Positions 24,301 to 33,255 of a DNA stretch of 64,000 bases are shown here, one piece after another (position 1 is the stretch's first letter; every line of letters begins with the position of its first letter). The position numbers were made by a program, and so were the translations under genes. The notes under the pieces were generated by a model, which did not search any database, was not told where the DNA came from, and worked only from the letters and a program-made list of their open reading frames with translations. The stretch comes from Chlamydiota bacterium (GTDB lineage: Bacteria; Auribacterota; Tritonobacteria; UBA1439). Where the stretch lies: assembly GCA_012729785.1 (NCBI GenBank), contig JAAYCL010000037.1:1-64000 (forward strand), written 5' to 3'.

Positions 24301-25545
24301 ATGATCGAAGTCACCGACGTCTCCAAGACATTCGCGCTCCCGAAGGAGCGGAAGGTCACCCTCCGCGAACACCTTCTCGGCCTTGTGCTGGGCCGCGGGG
24401 CGGGGATCGAGTCCCTCCGCGCGCTCCGGGGCGTCTCGTTCCGGGTCCACAAGGGGGAGTTCTTCAGCGTCATCGGGAAGAACGGGAGCGGGAAGTCGAC
24501 ACTGCTCAAGATCCTGTCCGGCATCTACGCCCCCGACACGGGCGGGGTGAAGCTGGGCGGCACCCTCTCCCCGTTCCTCGAGCTGGGGATCGGCTTCAAT
24601 CCGGATCTCACGGCGAGGGAGAACGTCTTTTTGAGCGCCGCGGTGATGGGGCTGCACAGGAGCGAGATCGAACGCCTCTACGACCGGATCATCGGTTTCG
24701 CCGAGCTCGAGCGGTTCCAGGAGCAGGCGCTGAAGAACTTCTCCTCCGGGATGCAGGTGCGCCTCGCCTTTTCCGTCGCGTTCATGGTGGACGCCGATAT
24801 CCTCCTGATCGACGAGGTGCTCGCGGTGGGGGATGCGAGCTTCCAGCAGAAATGCTACGACGTCTTCCGGCGGCTCAAGGGCGTCGGGAAGACGATCGTC
24901 TTCGTCAGCCACAGCATGGGGGACGTCAAGCAGTTCTCCGACCGGGTGATGCTCCTCCACGAGGGGCGGATCGTGAGCCTCGGCGACCCGGAGAAGGTGA
25001 TCCACGACTACCAGCTCCTGACCGCGCACGAGGACGAGCGGCGCATCGCGATGGCCGAGCGGGCGCGCGCGGCGGCGGGGGAAACGTTCCGCCCCCCCGC
25101 GGACGGGAAGCGCTGGGGGAGCGGGGGGGCGGCGGTCGAACGGATCGTCTTCACGGACGCCGCCGGGGCGGAGAAGCACGTCTTCGCCACCGGGGACGAG
25201 GTGCGGGCGCGTATCGACATCGCCGTAACGCGGGAGGGCATCGCTTCGCCGCGCGTGACCGCGGCGATCCACCGCAGCGACGGCATCGTCGTGATGGAGA
25301 CGAGATCCGCCCCGCTCCCTCCCGCCGGGACGGGCACACGTTCCGTCTCCCTCGTCTTCCCGGCGATCGAGCTCCTCGCGGGGACCTACTACTTCGACGT
25401 GGGGGTCGCCCCGGAGGACGCGCGGATTGAGCCGCACGACCTGATCAAGGACTGCGGCAGCATCCGCGTCTACCAGGATTCAGGGAGCCTCCACGGCGAG
25501 ACGGCGGGCATCTGCGCCCTCGCCCACGAATGGCGCGCGGGCTGA
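24301..25545 (+). CDS. wzt: O-antigen ABC transporter, ATPase with carbohydrate-binding tail
   Basis: This 414-residue ATPase powers Wzm. The nucleotide-binding domain (1-240) has Walker A IGKNGSGKSTLLKIL, a signature NFSSGMQVRLAFSVAF, Walker B ILLIDEVLAVGD and the H-loop FVSHSMGD. After a linker at about 240-280, residues 285-405 form a Wzt C-terminal beta-sandwich (ERIVFTDAAGAEKHVFATGD, GTYYFDVGVAPED). Such tails read the capped end of the O-polysaccharide, so the exported chain probably carries a terminal modification. A methyltransferase for this is usual; those in the island look broken. Confidence 0.93.
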   Translation: MIEVTDVSKTFALPKERKVTLREHLLGLVLGRGAGIESLRALRGVSFRVHKGEFFSVIGKNGSGKSTLLKILSGIYAPDTGGVKLGGTLSPFLELGIGFNPDLTARENVFLSAAVMGLHRSEIERLYDRIIGFAELERFQEQALKNFSSGMQVRLAFSVAFMVDADILLIDEVLAVGDASFQQKCYDVFRRLKGVGKTIVFVSHSMGDVKQFSDRVMLLHEGRIVSLGDPEKVIHDYQLLTAHEDERRIAMAERARAAAGETFRPPADGKRWGSGGAAVERIVFTDAAGAEKHVFATGDEVRARIDIAVTREGIASPRVTAAIHRSDGIVVMETRSAPLPPAGTGTRSVSLVFPAIELLAGTYYFDVGVAPEDARIEPHDLIKDCGSIRVYQDSGSLHGETAGICALAHEWRAG

Positions 25546-25627
25546 GATACCCGTCGCCGTTGCGGATGCGGGGGATGCGGCATCCGTCCCGTGATCTCCC
25601 CGGCGGCGTATGCGCAAGGGGTGCGTG

Positions 25628-26587
25628 ATGGCGAAGATCTTCGTGACCGGGGGGGCGGGGTTCATCGGGAGCGCGCTCTGCGGATTCCTGCTCGAGGCGG
25701 GGCACGAGGTGACCGCGTACGACAACCTCCTGCTCGGCCGCCGCGACTTCCTCGCGCCGTACAAAACGAACCCGCGCTTCAGCTTCGTCGAGGCGGATCT
25801 CCTCGATGATGACCGCCTCCGCCGGGAGATGGCGGGGCACCGGCTCGTCTTCCACCTCGCCGCGAACTCCGATATCGGCCGCGGGGCGCGCGAAACCGGC
25901 CTCGACCTGCGCATCGGAACGCTCGCAACGCACCGGGTGCTCGAGGCGATGCGCCTGAACGGAGCCGGCGAGATCGTCTTCGCCTCCTCCTCCGCCGTCT
26001 ACGGCGACCGCCCCCGGGTCGTCCCGACCCCGGAGGGGTACGGGCCGCTCTTCCCGATTTCGCTCTACGGGGCGAGCAAGCTCGCCTGCGAGGGGTTGCT
26101 CAGCGCCTTCTGCCACCTCTTCGGGATGCGGGCGTGGATCTTCCGGTTCGCCAATATCATCGGGATCAACGGGACGCACGGGGCCGCGTTCGATTTCACC
26201 ATGCGCCTGAAGAAGGATCCGTCGCGTCTCACGGTCCTCGGCGACGGGAGGCAGGCGAAACCGTACCTGCACGTCTCCGATTGCGTCGCGGGGATGTGGT
26301 TCGGCTATACGCACGCACGCGAGGAGATCAACTGCTTCAACCTGGCCGTCGACGGCGCGACGACCGTGCGGGAGATCGCTGAAACGGTGCTGCGCGAGGC
26401 GGGGCTCGAGGGGACCCCGATCGAGTACACGGGCGGGGAGCGCGGCTGGCGCGGCGATGTGCCGCAGGTCCGGCTCGACGGAGAAAAGCTCGCCGCGCTC
26501 GGCTGGCGCGCACGCAGGAGCTCCGGCGAGGCGGTCAGGCAAGGCGTCAGGGAACTGGTGGGGCAGTATCTCGGAAGCCGGGGCTGA
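25628..26587 (+). CDS. NAD-dependent nucleotide-sugar epimerase/dehydratase
   Basis: This 319-residue short-chain (extended SDR) enzyme has the NAD-binding FVTGGAGFIGSAL at residues 5-17, the catalytic YGASK (about 142-146) with upstream Ser in ASSSAVYGD, and the sugar-binding C-terminal part. ATG 25628 is preferred over 25610 because AAGGGG lies upstream. It resembles UDP-glucose/GDP-mannose epimerase relatives found beside the heptose genes. Substrate unknown. Confidence 0.85.
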   Translation: MAKIFVTGGAGFIGSALCGFLLEAGHEVTAYDNLLLGRRDFLAPYKTNPRFSFVEADLLDDDRLRREMAGHRLVFHLAANSDIGRGARETGLDLRIGTLATHRVLEAMRLNGAGEIVFASSSAVYGDRPRVVPTPEGYGPLFPISLYGASKLACEGLLSAFCHLFGMRAWIFRFANIIGINGTHGAAFDFTMRLKKDPSRLTVLGDGRQAKPYLHVSDCVAGMWFGYTHAREEINCFNLAVDGATTVREIAETVLREAGLEGTPIEYTGGERGWRGDVPQVRLDGEKLAALGWRARRSSGEAVRQGVRELVGQYLGSRG

Positions 26588-26647
26588 GACCGGGGCGTAG
26601 CCCGCCGAGGGGCGAACCGGCCCCGGGGGGGGATCCGGGGGGCACTG

Positions 26648-27346
26648 ATGCAGTTCGTCATTCTTGCGGGCGGCCTCGGCACGCGCCTGAGGCCCGTGAC
26701 GCTCACGGTGCCGAAGCCGATGGTGCCGGTCCTCGGGAAGCCGTTCCTGCTCCACCAGCTCGAGGAGCTGAAACGACAGGGGGTCCGACGGGCGCTGCTG
26801 CTCATCGGCCACCTCGGGGACCGCATCCGGGACTATTTCGGCGGCGGCGAATCGATCGGGATGGAGCTGGACTACTCCCAGGAGCGCGAGCTCCTCGGGA
26901 CAGGGGGGGCGTTGAAGCTGGCGGAGGACAAGATCCTCGACGACTTCTTCGTCATCTACGGCGACTCGTTCCTCCCGATTCGCTACGCGGGCTTCGAGGC
27001 GGCGTTCCGCCGCGCGAAGACGGAGGGGATGATCGCGGTGTACCGGGACCCCGCGGGCGCGACGCGCGTCGCGGGGAACGTCGCCCTCTCCCCGGAGAAC
27101 CTCGTCGCCCGCTACGACAAGAACGGCACGGGCCCGGGGCTCGACTGGGTGGAGGCGGGGGTGCTGGCATTCTCCAGGGGCGTCCTCCGGAGGATCCCGC
27201 CCGGGCGGGTCGTGTCGCTTGAGCGGGACCTCTACCCCGCGCTCATCAGCGAGGGGACGCTGGCGGGCTACCCGTCCGCGCATCGGTTCTTCGACATCGG
27301 GACAGAGGAGCGGATCAGGGACATGGAGGCGTGGCTGAAGAGATGA
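26648..27346 (+). CDS. hddC: Sugar-1-phosphate nucleotidyltransferase, HddC-like
   Basis: This 232-residue enzyme probably makes GDP-D-glycero-alpha-D-manno-heptose from the 1-phosphate and GTP. The pyrophosphorylase signature LAGGLGTRLRPVTLTVPKPM is at residues 6-25, FLLHQLEEL follows, and VIYGDSFLP carries the metal Asp. The identity as HddC rests on its position: it overlaps hddA by ATGA and gmhA follows. By sequence alone it could serve another hexose or heptose phosphate. Confidence 0.75.
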   Translation: MQFVILAGGLGTRLRPVTLTVPKPMVPVLGKPFLLHQLEELKRQGVRRALLLIGHLGDRIRDYFGGGESIGMELDYSQERELLGTGGALKLAEDKILDDFFVIYGDSFLPIRYAGFEAAFRRAKTEGMIAVYRDPAGATRVAGNVALSPENLVARYDKNGTGPGLDWVEAGVLAFSRGVLRRIPPGRVVSLERDLYPALISEGTLAGYPSAHRFFDIGTEERIRDMEAWLKR

Positions 27347-28326
27347 TCATTTCCAAGACGCCGTTCCGCATCAGTTTCGTGGGGGGAGGGACCGACCTCG
27401 GGGCGTTCTACCGCGCCACGCCTGGGGCGGTGATGAGCACCGCCATCGACAAGTACATGTTCATCACCGTCAACCGGCTGAGCAGCTATTTCGACTACAA
27501 GATCCGGGTGAGCTATAGAAAAACCGAGCTGGTGCGGCGCATCGAGGAGATCCGGCACCCGATCGTCCGGGAGGCGCTCAAGCTCCTCGAGCTCGACGGC
27601 GGTATCGAGATACACTCGATGGCGGACGTCCCCTCTCAAACCGGCCTCGGCTCCTCGAGCAGCTTCACGGTCGGCCTGCTGAACGCGCTCCACGCCTTCA
27701 AGAACGAGTACGCCTCCGCGGAGCAGCTCGCCAGGGAGGCGTGCAGGATCGAGATCGAACTATTGAAGGAGCCGATCGGCAAACAGGACCAGTATATCGC
27801 CGCCTACGGCGGGCTGCGCCAGATCACCTTCAACAGCGACGAGTCGGTGTACGTGGAGCCGGTCATCTGCGCGCCGGAGATCCGCGAGGCGCTCTTTTCC
27901 CACCTGTTGATCTTCTTCACCGGATGGACGCGCTCCGCGTCGAAGATCCTCCGGGGGCAGCGCCGCGACACGACGAGGAAGATCGAGGTCCTGAAACGGA
28001 TGCGCGACATGGTGCCCAAGGCCTCCGCCGTGCTCACGGCGGGGAAAAACCTGCATGAGCTCGGCAGGCTTCTCCACGCGAACTGGGTCCTCAAGCGCGA
28101 GCTCGCGGGCGGCATCACGAACCCCGGGATCGACGCCTGCTATGAGAAGGCGATGGCGGCCGGGGCGCTCGGGGGAAAGCTCCTCGGCGCGGGGGGCGGC
28201 GGGTTTCTGCTCTTCTACGTCGAACCGCAGAACCAAGGCCGCGTGCGCCGGGCGCTGCACGATCTCCTGGAGATCAAGATCGGCTACGAGCCGCAAGGGT
28301 CCAGGATCATCTACATAGGAGAATAG
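27343..28326 (+). CDS. hddA: D-glycero-D-manno-heptose 7-phosphate 1-kinase (GHMP family)
   Basis: This 327-residue kinase phosphorylates C1 of heptose 7-phosphate. It opens IISKTPFRISFVGGGTDLGA, the hallmark of HddA. The GHMP ATP loop is PSQTGLGSSSSFTVGLLNAL (residues about 93-112) and the C-terminal motif is GGKLLGAGGGGFLLFYV. The start at 27343 overlaps the hddC stop codon (ATGA). The next gene is gmhA, which makes the substrate. Confidence 0.9.
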   Translation: MIISKTPFRISFVGGGTDLGAFYRATPGAVMSTAIDKYMFITVNRLSSYFDYKIRVSYRKTELVRRIEEIRHPIVREALKLLELDGGIEIHSMADVPSQTGLGSSSSFTVGLLNALHAFKNEYASAEQLAREACRIEIELLKEPIGKQDQYIAAYGGLRQITFNSDESVYVEPVICAPEIREALFSHLLIFFTGWTRSASKILRGQRRDTTRKIEVLKRMRDMVPKASAVLTAGKNLHELGRLLHANWVLKRELAGGITNPGIDACYEKAMAAGALGGKLLGAGGGGFLLFYVEPQNQGRVRRALHDLLEIKIGYEPQGSRIIYIGE

Positions 28327-28329
28327 CGG

Positions 28330-28974
28330 ATGAACACCCTCGAGAAACTATTCATGGAATCCGCCTCCTGCGCCGCCTACGCCAGGGGGTACCTCGACTA
28401 CCTCGCGTCCCTGCTCGCGCAACTGGACCTCGAGGCGGTGGCCCGCTTCGCCGACCTGCTCGAGGAGGCGCGGGCGGAGGGGAAGCAGGTGTTCTTCATC
28501 GGGAACGGAGGGAGCGCCGCCACCTCGTCGCACTTCGCCAACGATCTCGGGAAGGGGGCGCGGGTCGAAGGGGAGACGCCGTTCAGGGCGCTCAGCCTCG
28601 CCGACAACGTCTCCCTGATCACCGCCCTCGCCAACGACGAGGGCTACGACCGGGTCTTCGTCGCCCAGCTCGAGCCGCTGCTTCGGGAGGGTGACGTGGT
28701 GATCGGAATCTCGGCCAGCGGCAACTCGCCGAACGTCGTGCAGGCCCTGGAGTACGCCCGCCTCCGCGGCGCGCGCACCGTCGCGATCACCGGGTTCAAC
28801 GGCGGGAGGATGCGGACGATCGCCGGTCTCTCCGTCCACCTCGAGACGCCCGCCGGCGAGTACGGCCCAGTGGAGGATTTTCACATGATCCTCGACCACC
28901 TTGTGACCTCGTACCTGAAGATGCGGGCGATGAAGGCGCGCTCGACGAGGCGGGCCGGAGAGGGGGAGCGATGA
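28330..28974 (+). CDS. gmhA: Sedoheptulose 7-phosphate isomerase (SIS domain)
   Basis: This 214-residue enzyme converts sedoheptulose 7-phosphate to D-glycero-D-manno-heptose 7-phosphate, the first step of the GDP-heptose route. The SIS domain has FFIGNGGSAATSSHFANDLG, then TALANDEGYDRVF and ISASGNSPNVVQAL, and ends with EDFHMILDHLVTSY, which carries the active-site Glu and His residues. GmhB/HddB, the phosphatase of the route, is not in the window. Confidence 0.88.
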   Translation: MNTLEKLFMESASCAAYARGYLDYLASLLAQLDLEAVARFADLLEEARAEGKQVFFIGNGGSAATSSHFANDLGKGARVEGETPFRALSLADNVSLITALANDEGYDRVFVAQLEPLLREGDVVIGISASGNSPNVVQALEYARLRGARTVAITGFNGGRMRTIAGLSVHLETPAGEYGPVEDFHMILDHLVTSYLKMRAMKARSTRRAGEGER

Positions 28975-30257
28975 CGCTCGGCATCCTCGGGGGCGGACTC
29001 ACCGGACTCGCGCTCGCCGACCTGTTCGGAGAAGGCTGCGAAATCCTCGAGGCCGACGCGGCGTGCGGCGGGCTCTGCCGCACCGTCGTCCGAAACGGGT
29101 TCTCGTACGACTACGGCGGTCACATCCTCTTCTCGCGCGACCGGGAGGCCCTCGACTACCTCCTCGGCGCCCTCGGCGGCAACGCCGTCCGCTACCGGAG
29201 AAACAACCGGATCCTGTTCAAGGGGCGTTTCGTCAAGTACCCGTTCGAGAACGACCTCGCCGCCCTTCCGAAAGATGACGTCTACGACTGTCTCTACCAT
29301 TTCCTCACCCGCGCCTTTCCCGAGCCGAGCAATTTCAAGGAATGGTGCTACTACCGGTTCGGGAAGGGGATCGCGGAACGGTACCTGATCCCGTACAACG
29401 AGAAGATCTGGAACATCGACCCCGCACTCCTCGGCCTCGAGTGGGTCGCGGGCCGCGTCCCGGAACCGCCGCTCGAGGACGTGCTGAAGTCGGCGCTGGG
29501 GATCGAAACGGAGGGGTACACGCACCAGCTCAACTTCCACTACCCGCGCCGGGGCGGCATCGAAGCGCTCGTCCGGGCGCTCGAGGCCCGCGTCGGGGCG
29601 TTGGAGAAGGGCTTCCAGGTGAAGGCGGTCGGCGGGAAACGCGGGGCATGGGTCGTCTCCGACGGCAGGCGCGAAAAACGCTACGACCGCCTCGTCTCCA
29701 CGATCCCCCTCCCCGACCTGATCGATGCGCTCGACGGCGTCCCGGAGGAGGTCCTCCGCGCCGCGCGCCTTCTCCGCTACAACTCGCTCATCTGCGTGAT
29801 GGTCGGGTTCCGCAGCGCGTCGCCGTCAGACAAGTTCGCCGTCTACCTCCCCCAGTCGGAGCACCGGTTCCACCGGGTCTGCTTCTACGACTACTTCGGG
29901 GACTCTTCTGTCCCCCAGGGGATGTCGTGCGCGGTAGCCGAGATCACCGCGAACCGTGGCGACGGGACGTTCGAGATGACGGACGGGGAGCTCGTGGAGC
30001 ACGTCGCCGCAGGTCTCGCGCGGGAGGGATTCTTCCAGCGCGGGGACGTCTGTCTGACCGACGTGGCCCGGCGGAAACACGCGTACGTCGTCAACGACCT
30101 CGGCTACGCGAAGAATCTCGCCATCGCACGAGGGTTCATCGAGAAGAGCGGCATCGTTCTCTGCGGCAGGTTCGCGGAGTGGCAGTACCTGAATATGGAC
30201 GCCTGCGCCCGGCACGCGATGGAGACGGCCGCGGCGCTGCGGGAGGGACGGGAATGA
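28971..30257 (+). CDS. FAD-dependent UDP-galactopyranose-mutase-like flavoprotein
   Basis: This 428-residue protein has the dinucleotide fold GILGGGLTGLALADLFGE at its start, then CGGLCRTVVRNGFSYDYGGH, a loop typical of the Glf/protoporphyrinogen-oxidase family. KGRFVKYPFENDL and IPYNEKIWNIDP match the UDP-galactopyranose-mutase-like subfamily in polysaccharide clusters. The C-terminus LCGRFAEWQYLNMDACARHA binds FAD. It may contract or isomerise a nucleotide sugar ring. It overlaps gmhA and the next gene by ATGA. Confidence 0.8.
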   Translation: MTLGILGGGLTGLALADLFGEGCEILEADAACGGLCRTVVRNGFSYDYGGHILFSRDREALDYLLGALGGNAVRYRRNNRILFKGRFVKYPFENDLAALPKDDVYDCLYHFLTRAFPEPSNFKEWCYYRFGKGIAERYLIPYNEKIWNIDPALLGLEWVAGRVPEPPLEDVLKSALGIETEGYTHQLNFHYPRRGGIEALVRALEARVGALEKGFQVKAVGGKRGAWVVSDGRREKRYDRLVSTIPLPDLIDALDGVPEEVLRAARLLRYNSLICVMVGFRSASPSDKFAVYLPQSEHRFHRVCFYDYFGDSSVPQGMSCAVAEITANRGDGTFEMTDGELVEHVAAGLAREGFFQRGDVCLTDVARRKHAYVVNDLGYAKNLAIARGFIEKSGIVLCGRFAEWQYLNMDACARHAMETAAALREGRE

Positions 30258-30988
30258 CCGCCTCCGCGATGCCGCCGGTCTCGGCGCTCCTCCTCGTCCA
30301 CAACGAGGCGGAGGTGATCGAGGAGGTCGTCCGCGACATCCACCGCGAGGTGCTGGCGAAACTCCCCGGCTCCGAGCTCGTGATCGCCGAGGACGGGAGC
30401 ACCGACGGGACCAAGGAGATCCTCGCCCGCATCGTTCCCGGGCTCCCCGGGGCGCGGCTCGTGCAGGGGACGGAGAGGAAAGGCTACACGCGCGCCTACA
30501 AGGACGCCCTGCGTGCCTGCCGGAACGACCTGATCTTCTTCAGCGACTCCAGCGGCAAACACGACGCGGCGGATTTCTGGAGGCTCGCCGCGCTCATCGG
30601 CGAGGTCGACATGGTGATCGGCTGCAAGGCCGACCGGCGCGACCCGTTCTACCGCGTGGCGATGAGCCGCGTTTTCAATCTCCTCGTCTCGCGCTACTTC
30701 GGCCACCGATTCCGGGACATCAACTCCGGCTTCCGCCTGATGCGGCGGGAGGCGATCGCCCCGGTCCTCGAGGAGGAGTGGCGGATGAAGCACCTGATCA
30801 ACTTCGAGTTCACGCTCCGCGCCCTCGGGCATGGCGCCCGCATCGCGGAGGTTCCGGTGCGCCACAGCCGCAGGAAACACGGGCCGTCGCGGGGGCTCCC
30901 CCTGAAGAAGATCCCCGAGGCGATCTCCATGGCGCTCCGCGCCTTTCCGGCGCTGAAACGGGAGATAGGCGGAGCGAAGAGGCCGTGA
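30254..30988 (+). CDS. GT2-family glycosyltransferase
   Basis: This 244-residue enzyme has the GT-A opening VSALLLVHNEAEVIEEVVRD, IAEDGSTDGTKEIL and the metal-site region FFSDSSGKHDAADFWRL, where the DxD is replaced by SDSSG; RFRDINSGFRLMRREA follows. It resembles dolichol-phosphate mannosyltransferase relatives but has no membrane helices. The altered DxD may change the metal requirement. It overlaps both neighbours by ATGA/GTGA. Confidence 0.8.
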   Translation: MTASAMPPVSALLLVHNEAEVIEEVVRDIHREVLAKLPGSELVIAEDGSTDGTKEILARIVPGLPGARLVQGTERKGYTRAYKDALRACRNDLIFFSDSSGKHDAADFWRLAALIGEVDMVIGCKADRRDPFYRVAMSRVFNLLVSRYFGHRFRDINSGFRLMRREAIAPVLEEEWRMKHLINFEFTLRALGHGARIAEVPVRHSRRKHGPSRGLPLKKIPEAISMALRAFPALKREIGGAKRP

Positions 30989-32238
30989 GGACGACACCGC
31001 CGCGGATCGCCTACCTGATCGCCGACCCGCAACTCTGCGGCGGCGTGGCGGTCGTCTGCCAGCACGCAAACCGTCTCGCGCGCCGCGGCTTCGACGTCTG
31101 CATCGTCTCCACGGCGGGGGCGGACCGGATCGACTGGTTCCCGGATCTCCGCGTCCCCGTCGTGCCGCTCTCCCGCCTCCCGCGCGGCATCGACGCGGGC
31201 GTGGCCACCTGGTGGGAAACCGCGTGGGAACTCCGGCGCCTGGAGATCCCCCGGAAATGCTACTTCGTCCAGAGCGACGAGACGCGCTTCTACGATTCCG
31301 GGCGCTGCGAACGGATCCTCGCCCGGGAGTCGTACCGCCTCGGCTACGAGTTCCTCACCGAGGCGCGCTGGATACAGGAGTGGCTGAAGGCGGAGTTCGG
31401 GCAGGAGGCGCGCCACGTTCCCAACGGCATCGACCTCGAGATCTTCCGAGAAGCGGATCCGATCGTCCCGCGGGGCGGGCGCCCGCGCATCCTGATCGAG
31501 GGGCCCGCCGATATGCCCTCGAAGGGGATCGCCGACGCGTTCGCGGCCGCGCGGGGGCTCGGCGCCGAGATCTGGTACGTGAACTACCGTGGCGAGCCGG
31601 ACCCGTCGTGGAGACCGGACCGGTGCTTCAGCCGGGTTCCGATGGAGGGGATGCGGCGGATCTACTCCTCCTGCGACATCCTCCTCAAGATGAGCCGCGT
31701 CGAGGGGGTTTCGGGGCCCCCGCTGGAGATGATGGCGTGCGGCGGGACGTGCGTGGTCGCCCGGGCGACGGGCACGGACGAGGCGGTCAGGGACGGAAGG
31801 AACGCCCTCGTCGTGGAGCCGGGCGACGTCGCCGGCGCCTCGCGGGCGCTGCGGCGCTTGATCGCGGACCCGGCTTTGCGTCGCGCCCTCGCCGCCGCGG
31901 GCCAAGAGACGGTTCGGCGGATGGACTGGGAGCGCTCGATCGACCTGCTGGAGGAGTTCTTCCTCGCGGCGCCCGCCCCGCCCCCGCGCGGAGGCGGCGC
32001 CGCGGCGGGGCTCCTGGCCGAGCGGGAGGCGGCGATGGCCGAGATCTGCGTTCGCCTGAAGGCGCACCGGGCGGAGATTGACACGCTCCGGCACGAGCTG
32101 AACGCCCTGCGCCTCTCGAAGGGGTGGCGGATCGCCTCCGCCCTCCTCGAGGCGCGCCGGTCACCCGCGGCGCTGCTCCGGCTCCCGGCCCGTGTCGCGT
32201 CGATCGCGTGGAAGAAGCCGCCGCGGCGCCCGGCCTGA
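30985..32238 (+). CDS. GT4-family glycosyltransferase with coiled-coil tail
   Basis: This 417-residue GT-B enzyme starts with GTG 30985, which overlaps the previous stop. The N-terminal part has LCGGVAVVCQHANRLARRGF. The donor domain has HVPNGIDLEIF, SSCDILLKMSRVEGVSGPPL and EMMACGGTCVVARATGTDEA. A coiled coil (about 345-375, EREAAMAEICVRLKAHRAEI) leads to SKGWRIASALLEARRSP and a basic Pro-rich end. This closing motif recurs in the glycosyltransferases at 43831 and 44934. Sugar unknown. Confidence 0.85.
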   Translation: MRTTPPRIAYLIADPQLCGGVAVVCQHANRLARRGFDVCIVSTAGADRIDWFPDLRVPVVPLSRLPRGIDAGVATWWETAWELRRLEIPRKCYFVQSDETRFYDSGRCERILARESYRLGYEFLTEARWIQEWLKAEFGQEARHVPNGIDLEIFREADPIVPRGGRPRILIEGPADMPSKGIADAFAAARGLGAEIWYVNYRGEPDPSWRPDRCFSRVPMEGMRRIYSSCDILLKMSRVEGVSGPPLEMMACGGTCVVARATGTDEAVRDGRNALVVEPGDVAGASRALRRLIADPALRRALAAAGQETVRRMDWERSIDLLEEFFLAAPAPPPRGGGAAAGLLAEREAAMAEICVRLKAHRAEIDTLRHELNALRLSKGWRIASALLEARRSPAALLRLPARVASIAWKKPPRRPA

Positions 32239-32271
32239 CCGGGACTCCGGCGGAAGAAGGAGGATGCGCGC

Positions 32272-33255
32272 GTGAACTGGAAAAAGACAGGCGTGCTGAT
32301 CACCGGCGGGACCGGATCGTTCGGGAAGGCGTTCGCGCGGGAACTGCTCCGGCGGCACCGGCCGCGCGTGGTGCGCATCTTCAGCCGGGACGAGCTGAAG
32401 CAGCACCAGATGCAGGAAGAGGGCATTTCTGGGCCAACGCTGCGCTACTTCATCGGCGATATCCGCGACCGAGACCGGCTTTCGATGGCGGTCCGCGGCG
32501 TGGATCTGATCGTGCACGCCGCCGCCCTGAAGCAGGTCCCCGCCTGCGAGTACAATCCGTTCGAGGCGGTCAAGACCAACATCCTGGGCACCGAGAACGT
32601 CCTGTCGGCGGCGCTCGAACATGGCGTGGAACGGGTGCTCACGCTCAGCACCGACAAGGCGGTGAACCCGGTGAACCTGTACGGGGCGACGAAGCTCTGC
32701 GCCGAGAGGATCACGGTCGAGGCCAACTCCTACGCGGGCGGGCGCGACATCCGCTTCTCCTGCGTGCGCTACGGGAACGTCCTCGCGAGCCGCGGCAGCG
32801 TCGTACAGGCGTTCGAACGCCAGAGGGAACGCGGGGAGGTCGCCGTCACGGACATGCGGATGACGCGGTTCTGGATCGGCCTGGAGCAGGCGGTCGCCTT
32901 CGTGGCCTCCTGCGTGGAGTCGATGCGCGGGGGGGAGGTGTTCGTCCCGAAGATCCCGAGCATGCGGATCGCCGACCTTGCCCGCCTCGTCGCCCCCGGC
33001 TGCCGGATCAGGGAGATCGGGATACGCCCGGGGGAGAAGATCCACGAGATCCTCGTCACCCGCGACGAGTCCCGCCACGCCCGCGACCTGGGGCGCAGCT
33101 TCGTCATCGAGCCGGAGTTCCACTGGTGGGGGACGAAGGGGCGCGCGCGGGGGAAGGCGCTGCCGGACGGGTTCGAGTACCGCAGCGACACGAACCGGGA
33201 GTGGCTGAAGCCCGCGGATCTCGTCCGGCTTCTAAAGCGGGGACCCGGCCGATGA
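32272..33255 (+). CDS. pseB: UDP-GlcNAc 4,6-dehydratase (inverting), pseudaminic acid step 1
   Basis: This 327-residue SDR enzyme removes water from UDP-GlcNAc and inverts C5. It has VLITGGTGSFGKAFARELL at the NAD site, FSRDELKQHQMQ, VHAAALKQVPACEYNPFEAV, the STDKAVNPVNLYGATKLCAE block with the catalytic Tyr/Lys, and IRPGEKIHEIL-type ending. These blocks are specific to PseB/FlaA1. GTG 32272 follows AAGGAGG. It overlaps pseC by ATGA. Confidence 0.95.
   Translation: MNWKKTGVLITGGTGSFGKAFARELLRRHRPRVVRIFSRDELKQHQMQEEGISGPTLRYFIGDIRDRDRLSMAVRGVDLIVHAAALKQVPACEYNPFEAVKTNILGTENVLSAALEHGVERVLTLSTDKAVNPVNLYGATKLCAERITVEANSYAGGRDIRFSCVRYGNVLASRGSVVQAFERQRERGEVAVTDMRMTRFWIGLEQAVAFVASCVESMRGGEVFVPKIPSMRIADLARLVAPGCRIREIGIRPGEKIHEILVTRDESRHARDLGRSFVIEPEFHWWGTKGRARGKALPDGFEYRSDTNREWLKPADLVRLLKRGPGR

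Noticed and set aside
23338-25437. 699-codon minus-strand frame over wzm/wzt
   Set aside because: It is an antisense shadow; wzm and wzt are unmistakable on the plus strand.
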